Shown: positions 48,853 through 63,000, counted from the first letter of the stretch. The stretch: DNA of 64,000 nucleotides from Ophiocordyceps camponoti-saundersi (nom. inval.) (GCA_003339415.1 PDHQ01000152.1:1-64000); one strand, 5' to 3'. Notes: generated by a model from the letters alone, not told the origin. Numbers and translations: made by a program.

Positions 48853-50411
48853 TATAAAAGTCCTATACTTTTTAATATTTATAAGAAGCTAACTTTATTA
48901 ATATAGAATAACTTAAGAGGTTTTAAGGTATATATAATATATATACTTAAGGTTATAGTTTATATATAGCCCGCGCCCGTCCCGCGCGCGGCGCTAACTA
49001 ATTATATATACTTATATATACCCCGCGCCTATTATACGCGCGGACTTAACTAAGTACCCCTTATATAACTTAGCTATTTAGGCGTAGCCTAAATACTTTA
49101 TATACCTTGCCGCCTTAGGAAAAGAGTATTTCTAGCTATAGTATATATATATATAAGGTATAAGTTAAAATACCTTTTATATAGAAAATTTTTTCTTTTT
49201 TTTTCTTTCTCTATAAGTTACTTATATTATTTTTTCTCGCTAAGTAAATTTTTTCTAAGCCTTATACTTTATTATTTTATTACTATATTTTTATAGTTTT
49301 TTTTATTATTATTATTATTATTTAAGCTCTTTATAGCTATTTTTTTTATTATTATTATTTTTTAAGCTTTTTATATCTATTAAGTTATTATCTTATCGCC
49401 TTAATATATTATTTAATTAGCTATAATTATTATCTTATATAATAAGCGGATACGCTATAAAAAGGGATTTAAATAATAAAAGCGTTACTATATTATAAAA
49501 AGTAGAATACTTATATACTCCTTATATTTAAAACTTTTATAATAGCTATAATATTAATTACTAATATAGTAATAAGGCGGCTTATAAGGTATATAAGTAA
49601 TAACGAAAATAGTGCTTTTAGGAAAAATACCTTTTTATTATAAATATACGCTTATAGCAGGCTATCTATAACTTATAAATAATAATTAAGAAAAGATAAG
49701 CTATTATTTTACCCGCTTGCCCCTACGCTAAAAAAATCTTTAGCTAGCGCGCTTAGCTTATATTAAAGTTTCTTACTTGCGTTAATTACTTATAAACTAT
49801 ATTAGCTATTATTTATATTATACCGCGCCCGGTAACTAACCTTTACGCCCCTTTTATACCTAAGTAATAATAATTTTTTACGCTTATCCCCGCTATTAGT
49901 AATATAATCGCTATATTTACCTTATATACCTTAACTTATAATATATCCTTAGTAATAATATAATACTAATAGTAATAATAATAATAATAAGGCGTCCTTA
50001 CTATTAGCTTTAACTTTTTTACTTTATAATATTAAATATCTTTTTAGCGGTAAAAGGAATAATAATAATAAATTCTTAAATAATAGTAAAATAAGTAAGC
50101 TATTTAAATTATAAACTATTAAGTAAATATTAATATATAAAAGCGGGAGAATAAAAAGAGAAATAATATTTTTTATTAAATAGTTATAGCGCTAACTAAT
50201 TTATATAATATATTAAGCTTACTTACTACTTTATAATACGCTATCTCCGCTAATTTATATATATTACTTAGCTTTTAATTATTTAGCGCTTATATATATT
50301 ACCTATCCTCCTTTTTTATTATATATTAATAAAATAAGTTTATATTAGCGCTTACGCGTAGCGCGCGCGGCTTAGGAGTAAGATAAGTAAAACTCCCGCT
50401 ATTAGCGTTAT
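48853..50411 (+). repeat. E unit, copy 1 (1559 bp)
   Basis: It aligns end to end with 50,412-51,986. Both start TATAAAAGTCCTA and end CCGCTATTAGCGTTAT, which would fit TGTA...TTA-type LTR ends after RIP. A CG-rich block near the start (CCCGCGCGCGGCGC and TACGCGCGGACTTAACTAAG) is kept in all three E copies. A plus frame near 49,640-49,970 is fairly open (RLSITYK, FYPLAPTLKKSLASALSLY), but its product is unknown. E1 is directly followed by E2 with no spacer. Confidence 0.88.
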
Positions 50412-51986
50412 TATAAAAGTCCTACACTTCTTAATATCTATAAGAAGCTAACTTTATTAATATAGAATAACTTAAGAGGTTCTAAAGTATATACGGTATA
50501 CGTACTTAAGGTTATAGTCTATATATAGCCCGCGCTTATCCCGCGCGCGGCGCTAACTAATTATATATGCTTATATATACCCCGCGCCCGTTATACGCGC
50601 GGACTTAACTAAGTACCCCCTACGTAACTTAGCTATTCGAGCGTAGCTCGAATCCCTTATATACCCCGTCGCTTTAAAAAAAGAGTATTTCTAGCCGCGG
50701 CACGTATATATATAAGGTATAAGTTAAAATACCCCTTATATAGAAAATTTTTCTTCTTTCTTTTTTATTTTTCTCTTTAAGCTAGTTATATTATTTTCCC
50801 TTACTAAGTAAAAAATTCTCTAAGCTTTATACTTTATTACTTTACTACCGTATTCTTATAATTTTTTTTTTATCGTTATTATTATCTAAGCTTTCTTATA
50901 GTTATTTATTCTTTTTTTTTTTATTATTATTATTTTTTAAGCTCTTTATATTTATTAAGTTATTATATTACTATTTTAATATATTATTTAGTTAATTATA
51001 GTTACTAGCTTACGTAATAAGCAGCTATACTATAAAGAGGGATTTAAATAATAAAAGCGTCGCTATATTATAAAAGGTAAAATATTTATATACTCCCTAT
51101 ATTTAGGACCTTTATAATAGCTATAATATTAACTACTAATATAGTCGCGGGATAGCTTATAAAGTATATAGATAGCGGTAAAGATAGTACTTTTAGGAAA
51201 AGTACCTTTTTATTATAAACGTATACTTATAGCGGGCTATCCGCGACTTATAGATAATAGTTAGGGAAAGATAAGCTATTACCTTACCCGCTTGCCTTTA
51301 CGCTAATAAAATACTTAGCTAGCGCGCCTAGCTTACGCCGGAGTTTCTTACTTACGTTAACTACTTATAAATTATACTAGCCGCTACTTATATCGCACCG
51401 CGCCTAGTAACTAACTTATACGCCCCTTTTACGCCTAAGTAATAATAATCCTCTACGCTTATCCCCGCCGCTAATAATATAATCGCTATACCTGCCCCGT
51501 ATACCCTAACTTACGGTATATTCTTAATAATAATATAATATTAGTAATAGTAATAATAATAATAAGGCGCCCTTGCTACTAGCCTTAACTTTTTCGCCTT
51601 ATAATATAAAGCGTCCTTTTAATAGTAAGAGGAATAATAGCGATAGATTTTTAAGTAATAGTAAGATAAGTAAGCTACTTAGATTATAAACCGCTAAGTA
51701 AATATTAACGCGTAAGAATAGGAGAATAAGGAGAGGAATAATATCTTTTATTAAATAATTATAGCGCTAATTAATCTATATAATATACTAAGCCCGCTTA
51801 CTACCTTACTATACGCCGCCCCCGCTAGCTTATATATATTATCTAGCCCTTAATCGCCTAATATTTATATATAATATTTATCCTCCCCCCCCGCTATATA
51901 TTAGCTAAGCGGGTTTATATTAGCGCTTATACGCGGCGCGCGTAGCCTAGGAGTAAAATAGGTAAGACTCCCGCTATTAGCGTTAT
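50412..51986 (+). repeat. E unit, copy 2 (1575 bp)
   Basis: Tandem partner of E1, with more C and G kept (for example CCGCGACTTATAG and ATACGCGGCGCGCG). It is followed by the I segment, which starts TTAAATATTCCCC. E could be a long LTR, because E also reappears at the other end of I2 (57,088), but no primer-binding site or target duplication can be shown. Confidence 0.88.
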
Positions 51987-54900
51987 ATTAAATATTCCCC
52001 TAGCTTTATAATACGCCCTCCCCCGCTTAGGGATATATCTATTATAGGTTAATACTAATATTAAGTTATAGTTAGCGCTATAATAGCCTCCTAAGTTACT
52101 TAACTATAGCGAAGAATTATAAAGAGGAGATAGAGAAAGTAAATATTAGCTTAAAGCTAATATAAAAAAAAAGGAGAAATAAGCGGATAAAAAATAAAAA
52201 AGAATAAGGGGCGGGGGGGTAATATTATACTTATAAGATAAAGGGGGAAAATTACTTAAGGGGGATAACTAGCTATAAGGGGCGCTTAAATAAATACGTA
52301 GTTAAGTCCGCGTTAAGCTATTATAAAAGCGTATATTCTTTTATATAAACTTAAAGCGGTCTAATACCGCGTAGCGTTTAAGGCTATTAAGTAGCTTCTA
52401 AGTTAGAGTAATATAACTTTTCTATTTTATAAGGATAAGTTAATAAGGCGTCTTACTTTACGAGCGCCGGCCCCTAGCGTTCTTCGTAGTAAGAACTTCC
52501 TTAACCTTATACTTATTAAAAGACGGGTTATTATAAAAAAGATAGAGGAGGGGATTCGGCTAAGAGTTAGTAAATAACTAAAATAGTAAAGGGTTATTAG
52601 TAGCACGCTTAATAAGGTTAATATAAAAGGTAAAGTAAATACCGGGTAATATATTAAGAGTAATAATAAGCGGCGTTAATATAGCTATTACCTTATATTT
52701 ACCCTTAAGGTAATTAAGCTTAGGAGATAGATAGTTAGATTATATATAAGTAAAGTTAAGCTATATAAAGTCGCCGACCTAGAACCGTTTTATAAGCTAG
52801 TAAGACTTATTCGAGGAGTCCTATTACCGTTACTAAGCTTAGGCGATAGAGGCTTATATTAGTTTAACGCTATTATAAAAGAAATAAGTAAACGCTATAG
52901 CTTAGCTTTTTAAGGAAGAGATAGGAGCGGCCGCCTCTACTAGCTAATTAAGAAAAATAATATCGAAGCTATAAAATAAGTAGTTAAGACTAATACTTAT
53001 TATAGATAAGTTTTAATTATTTAAAATAAGCTAGTAAATAAGTAAGTAGCGCGGCTAGTTAAACTATAAGAAAGAGATTATATAATAGAGAATAGCTTAT
53101 ACTTCTTAGTTTATACGCTCCGTACCCCTATTAGTTTAAGGGTAATACGCTATAGAAAATAGCCTATTAACCTTAGTAAGATAGTAAAAGGTAGATTAGA
53201 AATAGCTTATTTAATTAGAACCGTAATTAGAAATTAACTTATAAGGGAAGCTATAAAACTACTACTAATATTAGATAAAGCGCTTAATATATTACTTAAT
53301 ATTTATAGATATTATAGCTTTAAGCTAGATATATTTTAATAAGTAATTTATAATAACTATTAGGAAATAAGGCTAGGACTCTAAGGTAGCGGGTAGCTTA
53401 GTTATAAAGTTTATAAAGAAAGTTATTTAAAACTATTTAAAAGGAGGTAGCGGCTAAAGTAACTTTTAATAACGCTAATAATTAAGGTAGTCTGCGTAAT
53501 AATAATAGTTATAAATAAAATATACTATATTTATAAATATATTATCTTAGTAAAACTCGCGTTAAAAAAATATAAAGGTAATATTCTTACTAAGGTATTT
53601 TACTATAAGGGAATTATAAGTTTATTAGATAAGTATAGTAATTAAAGGTTTTTACTTAAAAACCTAAAAATAGCCTTAGAATTATAGCTATTTATAAGTA
53701 AAGATAAAATAATCTATAATTTACTTATAAGTACCCGCTTTTAGTAGAAATTTCTAAGCGCCTAACTAAATTACTTAGCAGTATATATAATAAAGGGAAT
53801 TAGTATAGAGAGCCTCTAACTAAAAGTTCTATAAGGTCTCGTTATAAAAAGGGGCTAAAATATCTTAAATAAAAAATATAGCTATAAGGAACTAAGATAA
53901 GGCTAGGCTAAATTAGACTAGCTATAACTTAAAAAAGTAGATAGATACGGGCCGTATAATCTAACTAAAGCGCTCCTCCGTCCCGCGGCGATCTTATTCT
54001 CGCTAGGAGAGCGTATTAGGCCGCGACGCCTACGCGCTAAGATAGTACTAAAAGCGGAAATTAAAAAAGGTAAGTATTTTAGCCTAACGCGCTTAATATT
54101 TTATTATAGCCTTAAGCGTAATAAAATATTTTAAAGCTTTATAATTTATAAAAATAAAGAATAGCTACGTAATTTTACGTAACTTAGTAAATTACGCTTT
54201 AAAGTAAGAAATAATAATAAGAAGCTTTTTATTATAAATTATATAATTCTATTTTATAAGTAAAAGTTTCTTAGAGTAATATATAATAAGCTAAAAAATA
54301 TAGTTTAAGCTAAACTAGGAAAGGTACCTGCTAATAGCCTCGCTAAAATAATTAGCTTTAATAATAATATTACGGTCCGGATCTTACTAAGCGAGGATAG
54401 GGGTAAAGATAAACGCGGACTTAAGCGTATCGAAAGCGAGCTAATACTTATTAGTTTAATAGAAAAGCGCGCCGCGTTTTATAAGCTTAACTAAGGGGGC
54501 TATAAGGTTTAAAAAGTAAAATATAAAGTTATAATAAAAGTTAGCGAACTTAAAAAAACTACGCACGCCTTAGACGCGGGTTAGCGCCTTTTATTTTAAA
54601 ATTATAGAAACCTTAGTAAGGTCTAGCTATACTTTTTTACTAGCGTAAATAATAAACCCTAAGTATTTAACCTTATAAATAATAAAATTATATTTATTAA
54701 GATTAAGGAAAAGCTTAGCTTAATAAAAATATAAGAGTATAATATATATTTTATATTAATAATCGGAATAGGAACCTCCTAAATAGATAAGGATATTATT
54801 TAAGTATATTATAGTAAAATCCCCGAAAAAGTCGCTAAAAGTAATATTAATATAACGCTAAAATATAGCGGGCGCTCCTATAAGGCTAAAAAGGTAAATA

Positions 54901-57087
54901 AGGTATTTAAATAAACTAAACTAAATATAAAAAGCTATAAAATATTCCTCGCCTTTAGTAATATAAAGCTTATAGAAGGCGGTATAAATATTAAGTTTCG
55001 TAAACTAATAGGTACTTAAAAGGCTACGAAGCGTCTCTTTAATAAGTAAAAAAGGATAATAATCTTACTTTATTACTTTATTTAAAGCGTAATAATTAAT
55101 ATAAAAGCGCTACTTACTTTCTAGCTTCTTTATAAGTAAAATAAGGGCGGCCGCGGATAATAAGCTAGCGCGGATTTATCTTTTATTTATTAAGTTAGTA
55201 ATCTATTTCTAAACCTTAAGGAGATACTCGTAAGGTATACTATAAAGCGGGCCTTAAAGTAAAGAGGGTAAGGAACTATTAAGTTCTTAGTAAAGTTAGA
55301 TATAATAGTTATAATTATTATAGTAAAGGGGTAGGACGCTAGCTTTCTCCTTATCGAATAAGTTAGCAAAATCTAATATTTTAGAAAATAAGGAGGGGCT
55401 TATAGTTAAGGTAAAGGTTATAATACGTAAAATATAAGAGATATCTTATAAGCTAGTAGCGAGGAACTAATAACTAATATACTATTAAGATTCGCGGTAA
55501 ATAAGGGCTACGAAGATAAAGCTAAGGATAGCTATAATAAGGTAAGTAATTTACTAAAATTTAAAATATAAAATAACTAATCCGCTAGTAAAGTAAACTA
55601 TAATTTCCCGCTTATTAAAATATAATAAAATATCGTTATACGCTATCTAAAATAAGCTAAGAATTAAGTTCTAAGTAAGGCTTAAGATTATATACGCTAT
55701 TATAAGTAATTACTAGCTATTAATATTAGCTATAAAACGGATAAGGTAATAAATAGATAAGTATAGCTTAAAGCGTACGCGCTATTAGTAATATATTTAT
55801 ATAATAATATAAATTACTTATAAGTAAAAAAGGGGAATTCGCTTAAGCTAGTAGCGCTATATAAAAGATTCGCTTATAATAGCGTAATAATTATAGCTAT
55901 TATCTACTTATATAATAATAAAAAAAGTAAAATTTATAAATATAAGGAGAAGGAGGGGAGGTAAGTTTATATTCTAACTAATATCTATAAAATAGTTATC
56001 TAATATTCTATAAGTAATATTACCGCGAGAGTCCTCCCCTTATAGGAGACTTAGTATAAGGGGGATTTATTTCCCTAGTTCGAGGCGGGGTCCTCCTCCT
56101 TTTTTACGGTATCTACGAAGTAGACTAAAAAGGCCGGTAAGGAAAGATTAAGCTTATACTTATATAAGAAATAGCTAATATTACTATAACGGAGGTAGCG
56201 GCCCTTAGCGCGCCGCTTCGTAATCTTATCGCTACTAGCCTTAGTTACTTAATAATAAGTTTTACCGCTATAGCTAGTTTAGCCTTAAAAGGGAGGGCTA
56301 TTATATTTACTAAAGCGCGGCTAGGTATTAGTTTAATATATATTAGTTATTAGGGTATCTTAGGATAGCCTAAGAGCGGAAGGTAAGGGCGTCCGGCCTT
56401 TATTTTTAAAGCGGAAAAACTTAATATTTACGGTAATAGCGTAAATTCTAGTAATAGTAATAATATACTTAGTTAGGGGAATATTACGCCTTATATAATA
56501 TTAGTAAAGGGCTAGCGTAAAAGTATAATAGAGGCGTATAATTTTAATCTTATTAGCTTATTTAGTATTATCTATTAGAGTAAGCTTAGCCTTAAAATAA
56601 ACGAAGAAGTTAGAGAAGGACTTAGAAGCGCTTTATATAAGGTATTTAAGCTCCGTTATAGCTATCTAGCGCTAGTATAAGTTAATAAATATAATATTAA
56701 GGTAACTTAGGAAGTAATTAAGGTTATACTTATACTTAGTACTTTACTTAAAAAATAAGGCTATTTTAGCTTAGATTATAAGAGATAAGTATTAGTATAG
56801 AAATACTTATTAGTTATAAGTAGTACTAATAAAGGCTTAGTCCGCTTATAGCTTATAAGATATAAAAAAGCGCTATATTAGAAAAAGGTTTTTATCGCCG
56901 TTAAATAGCGATCTAAGAGGTAGCGGCTTATAGCGAGGTTATAATTACTATTACTTAAGAAGCTATATAGATTAGTACTATTAGCGTATAAGGCTTTAGA
57001 GCTCCGCGATAGTAGCTTACTACTCCGAGAGCTAAGCGATAATAGCTTATTAAATATTAAGGTTATTTATAGTTAAAATTATTCTAC
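51987..57087 (+). repeat. I segment, copy 2 (5.1 kb)
   Basis: Its first 3.65 kb align with 57,337-60,986 with almost no length difference (3.65 kb each). The copies therefore differ mainly by RIP-type substitutions. The last 1.45 kb (55,632-57,087) have no partner here; they contain a CG-rich part at 56,020-56,420 and a leucine-rich frame near 56,940-57,060 (ALELRDSSLLLRELSDNSLL). I2 is bounded by E2 and E3. I recognise no transposase, RT or integrase. Confidence 0.82.
52640..55250 (+). pseudogene. Long frame in I2 with ankyrin-like N-terminal part
   Basis: One plus frame can be followed for roughly 870 codons, with several stop-free runs of about 60 codons (around 54,000 and 54,350). Near 52,900-53,010, comparing the two I copies suggests an ankyrin-repeat-like helix pair of the form RWLVEKGDIEAIKQVVETGA, preceded by a region with LLPLLSLGDRGLYQFNA that could be an F-box-like or leader segment. 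Later parts are Lys/Ile-rich after RIP and unreadable as a family. The frame is kept in I3. It could be a duplicated cellular ankyrin-domain gene or cargo of an unclassified element. RIP stops make it a pseudogene. Confidence 0.45.
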
Positions 57088-57336
57088 TATAAAGGTCCTA
57101 TACTCCTTAATATTTATAAGAAGCTAACTTTATTAATATAGAATAACTTAAGAGGTTTTAAGGTATATATAGTATATATACTTAGGGTTATAGTCCGTAT
57201 ATAGCCCGCGCCTATCCTACGCGCGGCGCTAACTAATTATATACGCTTATATGCACCCCGCGCCCGTTATACGCGCGGACTTAACTAAGCACCCCTTATA
57301 TAACTTAGCTATTCGGGCGCAGCTTAAATTCCTTAT
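57088..57336 (+). repeat. E unit, copy 3, internally deleted (about 250 bp)
   Basis: It matches the first 240 bp or so of E1 and E2, then jumps from CCTTATA to GTTATATTAAATATTC, the start of I. About 1.3 kb of E is missing, with a short shared TTATA at the break. Either E3 suffered a deletion or the longer E copies gained an insertion. Confidence 0.82.
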
Positions 57337-60300
57337 AGTTATATTAAATATTCTCCTAGCCTTAAAATACGCCCTCCCCCGCCCGGGGATATATTTATTA
57401 TAAGTTAATATTAGCGCTAAGCTATAGCTAGCGCTATAATAATTTTCTAAGTTAATTAACTATAATAAAAAATTATAAAAAAGAGGCGGAGGAGGTAAAT
57501 ATTAGCTTAAAGCTAATATAAGAAAGGAGGAGGAGTAAGCGGATAAAAAATAAAGGGGAATAGGGGGCGGAGGGGTAATATTATACTTATATAATAAGAG
57601 GGGAAAATTACTTAAAAAAATAACTAGCTATAAGGGGCGCTTAAATAAATATATAGTTATATTTATTTTAAGCTATTATAAAAATATATATTTTTTAATA
57701 TAAATTTAAAATAGTTTAATATTATATAATATTTAAAGCTATTAAGTAGCTTTTAAGTTAAAGTAATATAATTTTTTTATTTTATAAGAATAAGTTAATA
57801 AAGCGTTTTACTTTATAAGCGCTAAATTTTAGCGTTTTTTATAGCGAGGATTTCCTTTATTTTATATTTATTAAAAAATAAGTTATTATAAAAAAAATAA
57901 AGGAGAGGATTTAGCTAAAAGTTAGTAAGTAACTAAGATAATAGAAAGTTACTAATAATACGCTTAATAAGGTTAATATAAAAAGTAAAGTAAATATTAA
58001 GTAATATATTAAAAGTAATAGTAAATAGCGTTAATATAGCTATTACCTTATACTTACTTTTAAGGTAATTAAGCTTTTAAAATAGATAGTTAAACTATAT
58101 ATTAGTAAAGTTAAGCTATATAAAGTTACTAATTTAAAACTATTTTATAAGTTAGTAAAACTTATTTAAGGAGTCTTATTACCGCTACTAAGCTTAGGCG
58201 ATAAAAGCTTATATTAGTTTAACGCTATTATAAAAGAAATAAGTAAACGCTATAGCTTAGCTTTTTAAGAAAGAAATAAAGGCGGCCGCCTCCGTTAGCT
58301 AGTTAAGAAAGGTAATATTAAAGCTATAAAGTAAATAGTTAGGACTAATACTTATTATAAATAAGTTCTAATTATTTAAAGTAAGCTAGTAAGTAAGTAA
58401 GTAGCGTAGCTAATTAAATTATAAGAAAAAGATTATATAGTAAAAAATAGCTTATATTTTTTAATTTATACGCTTTATATTTTTATTAGTTTAAGGGTAA
58501 TATATTATAGAAAGTAGCTTATTAACCTTAGTAAGATAATAAAAAGTAAATTAAAAATAGCTTATTTAATTAAAATTATAATTAGAAATTAACTTATAAG
58601 GGAAGCTATAAAACTACTACTAATATTAAATAAAGCGCTTAATATATTATCTAATATTTATAAATATTATAGCTTTAAGCTAGATATATTTTAATAAGCG
58701 ATCTATAATAATTATTAGGAAATAAAGCTAGGACTCTAAGGCGGCGGGTAGCTTAGTTATAAAGTTTACGGAGAGGGTTATCTAAAACTATTTAAGAGAA
58801 GGTAATAGCTAAAATAACCCTTAATAGCGCTAATAATTAAGGTAGTCTCTATAATAATAATAATTATAAATAAAATATATTATATTTATAAATATACTAT
58901 TTTAATAAAACTTATATTAAAAAAATATAAAAGTAATATTTTTACTAAAATATTTTATTATAAAGAAATTATAAGTTTATTAGATAAGTATAATAATTAA
59001 AGGTTTCTATTTAAAAACTTAAAAATAGCCTTAGAATTATAGCTATTTATAAGTAAAGATAGAATAATTTATAACTTATTTTTAAATACCCGCCTTTAAT
59101 AGAAACTTCTAAATAGCTAACTAAACCGCTTAGCGGTATATATAATAAAAGAAATTAATATAAAAAGCCTTTAACTAAAAGTCTTATAAGGTCCTATTAT
59201 AAAAAGGGGCTAAGGCGTCTTAAGTAAAAAATATAGCTATAAGGAACTAAAATAAGGCTAGGCTAAACTAAACTAGCTATAATTTAAAAAAGTAAATAGA
59301 TATAAGTTATATAATTTTACTAAAGCGCTCCTTTATCCCGTAGCGATCTTATTCTCGCTAGGAGAGTATATTAAGCTATAACGCTTATATACTAAGATAA
59401 TATTAAAAGCGGAAATTAAAAAGAGCAAGTATCTTAGCTTAATATACCTAATATTTTATTATAGCCTTAAGCGTAATAAAATACTTTAAAGCTTTATAAT
59501 TTATAAAAATAAAAAATAGCTAAGTAACTTTATATAACTTAGTAAACTATACTTTAAGGTAAGAAATAATAGCGAGAAGTTCTTTATTATAAATTATATA
59601 ATTTTATTCCGTAAGTAAAAGTTTCTTAAAGTAATATATAATAAGCTAAAAAATAAAGTCTAAGCTAAACTAGGAAAGGCACCTACTAATTACCTTATTA
59701 GAATAATTAGCTTTAATAATAATATTATAGTCCGGATTTTACTAAATAAAGATAAGGGTAAAGATAAATATAAACTTAAGCTTATTAAAAGTAAGCTAGT
59801 ATTTATTAGTTTAATAAAAGGGCGCGCTATATTTTATAAGCTTAACTAAAAAGGCTATAAGGTTTAAAAAGTAAGATATAAAGTTATAATAAAAGTTAGG
59901 GAACTTAAGAAAACTACGTATATTTTAAACGCAGGTTAGCGCCTCCTATTCTAAAATTATAAAGATTTTAGTAAGGTCTAGCTATATTTTTTTACTAGCG
60001 TAAATAATAAACTTTAAGTACTTAACTTTATAAATAGTAAAGTTATATTTATTAAAGTTAAGGAAAAGCTTAGCTTAATAAAAATATAAGAATATAATAC
60101 GTACCTTACGCTAATAATTAAAATAAGAACCTCTTAAATAAATAAAAATACTATTTAAGTATATTATAATAAAGTTTTTTAAAAAGTTACTAAAGGTAAT
60201 ATTAATATAATATTAAAATATAGCGGGCGTACTTATAAGGCTAAAGGGGTAAATAAAGTATTTAAATAAACTAAACTAAGTATAGAAAGCTATAAGGTAT

Positions 60301-60986
60301 TCCTCGCCCTTTATAATATAAAGCTTATAAAAAGTAATATAAAGATTAAATTTTATAAACTAGCAGGTACTTAAAAGGCTATAAAGCGTTTTTTTAATAA
60401 ATAAAAGGGGATAATAATCTTACTTTATTACCTTATTTAACGCGCGATAATTAATATAAAAGCGCTACCCGCTTCTTAGCTTCTTTATAAATAGGATAAG
60501 GGCGGCTATAAATAATAAGCTAGTATAAATTTATCTTTTATTTATTAAGTTAATAATCTATTTCTAAACTTTAAAAAGATACTCGTAAAGTATATTATAA
60601 AGTAAGCTTTAAAGTAAAAAGGGTAAAGAACTATTAAATTCTTAGCAGAGTTAGATATAATAATTATAATTACTATAGTAAGGGGGCAGTATATTTACTT
60701 TCTCCTTATTAAAAAAGTTAGTAAAATCCGATATTTTAAAAAATAAAAAAGGGCTTATAGTTAAGGTAAAAGTTATAATATATAAAATATAAAAAATATC
60801 CTATAAGCTAATAATAAGGAATTAGTAACTAATATACTACTAAGATTTATAATAAATAAAGGCCGCGAAAATAAAGCTAAGGATAGCTATAATAAGGTAA
60901 ATAACTTGCTAAAAATCAGAGTATAAAATAACTAATTTACTAATAAAGTAAATTATAATTTCCTACTTACTAAAATATAATAAGAT
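57337..60986 (+). repeat. I segment, copy 3 (3' truncated)
   Basis: It aligns with 51,987 to about 55,631 and carries the same long frame (from about 58,000). Similarity ends exactly where TATTAGAATATATA, a likely LTR start, begins at 60,987. It has lost more C and G than I2, so RIP acted unequally on the two copies. Confidence 0.82.
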
Positions 60987-63000
60987 TATTAGAATATATA
61001 TATTACTAGCTGCTTAGGAATATAATACGCGTTAAATACGCGTAATACGCGTCGCAGAGATTACTATCTCTATATAAATAAAGTAGGAGGTTAGAGGCAC
61101 GTATAAAAAGGAGTTAAACTCGAGATAATACCGATCCGAGATTAGTATAATATTAATATAATATACGTTATTAATACGATAAGAATCGAGGGCAGGAGGG
61201 AGTATAGCCGGAATATATATATAATATACTTACTTTTCTATACTTTTTAAGAAAAAGATAAGTTATAAGTAAAGTTATTATTTAATCTTTTATAACTTTA
61301 TTAGCCGGAGTATATTATATAGTAAATATAATATTCTTATATATTATATAATCTAAATAAATTACCCGAACTTTATTATTTAAGTTAATATAATATATAT
61401 ATTCTAAGTTTAATCTATTAGTATCTTTATTATAAGAAGTTTATAATATAACTCTAGCTACTTATTTAGCTTAGGAAGAATACCTAACTAATACTAATTA
61501 GTAATAAAGCTAAGTTATATCGCGGACTTAACTACTTTTTATTACTTAAAACTTAGTTAACTAATATAAGCTAAAATGCTAGCTTTATTATTATTTAACT
61601 TTAGTTTAGATTAGAAATAGAAAAGTAATTTAAATAATAGATATTTATTAAAATACTAACTCCTAGGAAACTATAATTATTATTTCGATAACGTATAGAT
61701 ATATTTTAACTAATATCTAGTTAGTAACTTAATAATTCGGATATCTTAATATTTAGCGATAACTTACTATAAGTTAATATTATCCGTTTTTTCTTCTCTT
61801 TACTTTCGGTTTAGGATTTTTAGGAACTTATTTCGATTTTAACCCGAAATCCTATTAACCTTAAATTAGTTTTAATAGTTACTCCGTAATTATTATTTAC
61901 TAAACTTTTATAAGTTTAGTACTAAAAGTCTTTTATAATTAAGTTAATTTAGCAAAATATAAGAGATAAAAATAATAAAAAGAAAAAAAAAATAATAAAA
62001 ACGAAAAAGAAACCTTAGGACCGGAGTCTCCTAGCACTATTCCTAGCGCGGACGCCGAGGAGGACGCGCTTCCCGCCGAGCCCGGAGTATAGAGCGAGCG
62101 ATATTAATATACTAATAATATTAGTTAGATATTAACTTAAACTTAAATAAAGATTATATTATTATTAAACTTACCTTAGCGCGCTAATTTTTATATAAGG
62201 GCGTATTATCGCTTATAAAAATAGCTAAAGCTTAAGCTAAAGCCGCTATTATAAGAACCGTTTACTAAGTTAATATTAGCTTATATAATATCTAAACTTA
62301 GAAAATAAGCTATATATACGTTATTATAATAAATATTTACTTTCGCGTAAGTATAATAAGCTATTATTAGCTAAGATACTTATTCCTAATAAGCGTTAAT
62401 AGCCGGCTTTTACTTACTTATATAATTAATATAATTTTAGTAAGGGGGCACCTTTTTTATATCGCCGCGTTTAATTTAGTTACGCCGCGCTTAGGATAAT
62501 AGCGTAGGCGGTAGCGCGAACGCGAAAAGATTACGGTCCTTAAGTTACGCGTAATAAGGCGTAATCGAAGTCGCTACGTTTATAAGCGATAGCGTCCTAG
62601 CGCGCGGGCGGAATAAAATAGCTAATATAATATTTAAAGCGCGGGCTATTAAAAAAGTAAGTAATAAATACGTATATTAAAAGAAAGCTAAGTTTAGAAA
62701 TATATTAGTATTTAATATAATTTTAATTTATAGCTAACTTAAAATTAAGTTAAGATTAATATACTTTTTATACGCTAATATATTATCTTATATAATATAT
62801 TATCGTTATTAATATTAGTTTTTAACTTAAGGCTTAAGATAATAATATAATAGCCGCGCAGCGTAATAAAAGTATAAAGGTATTACTTAGGTATAAATAT
62901 AATCCTATTTTAAAATTAATATAAATCTTTATCGTATTTAGCTTAAAATTAACTTAAATTTACCTTTAGTGCGTAACGATAATAACGATAATAATAATAA
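60987..63000 (+). mobile_element. Probable LTR element starting at the end of I3
   Basis: TATTAGAATATATATATTAC is a RIP-type TGTTGG or TGTTAG start placed precisely at the truncation of I3. Within 300 bp there is a TATA-like CTCTATATAAATAAAG and several CG-rich boxes (ACGCGT three times near 61,026-61,055), as expected of an LTR promoter. An LTR end may lie near 61,490 (CTAATACTAATTAG), but no second LTR is in the window. A gag-like frame at about 61,930-62,100 (KKNNKNEKETLGPESPSTIP then SADAEEDALPAEPG) follows. A CpG-rich stretch at 62,440-62,620 contains many Arg/Ala codons. The class cannot be determined. Confidence 0.45.
61930..62110 (+). pseudogene. Acidic/proline-rich frame, gag-linker-like
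   Basis: A stop-free plus frame of about 50 codons begins in a Lys/Asn-rich run (KKKKNNKNEKE) and continues TLGPESPSTIPSADAEEDAL then PAEPG. The GC-rich block at 62,030-62,100 is one of the least AT-rich spots of the window because it is rich in CpG, which RIP spares. Such a charged, disordered linker fits a gag protein or a DNA-binding protein. No domain is recognised. Confidence 0.4.

Noticed and set aside
48967..49060. CG-rich conserved block of E as an rRNA or tRNA fragment
   Set aside because: No cloverleaf or known rRNA segment can be formed. The block is simply CpG-rich and therefore spared by RIP; it recurs only as part of E.
56800..57087. End of a pogo-type DDE transposase in I2
   Set aside because: KKALY...KK and a leucine-rich helix vaguely recall pogo C-termini, but no DDE triad or HTH could be found upstream.
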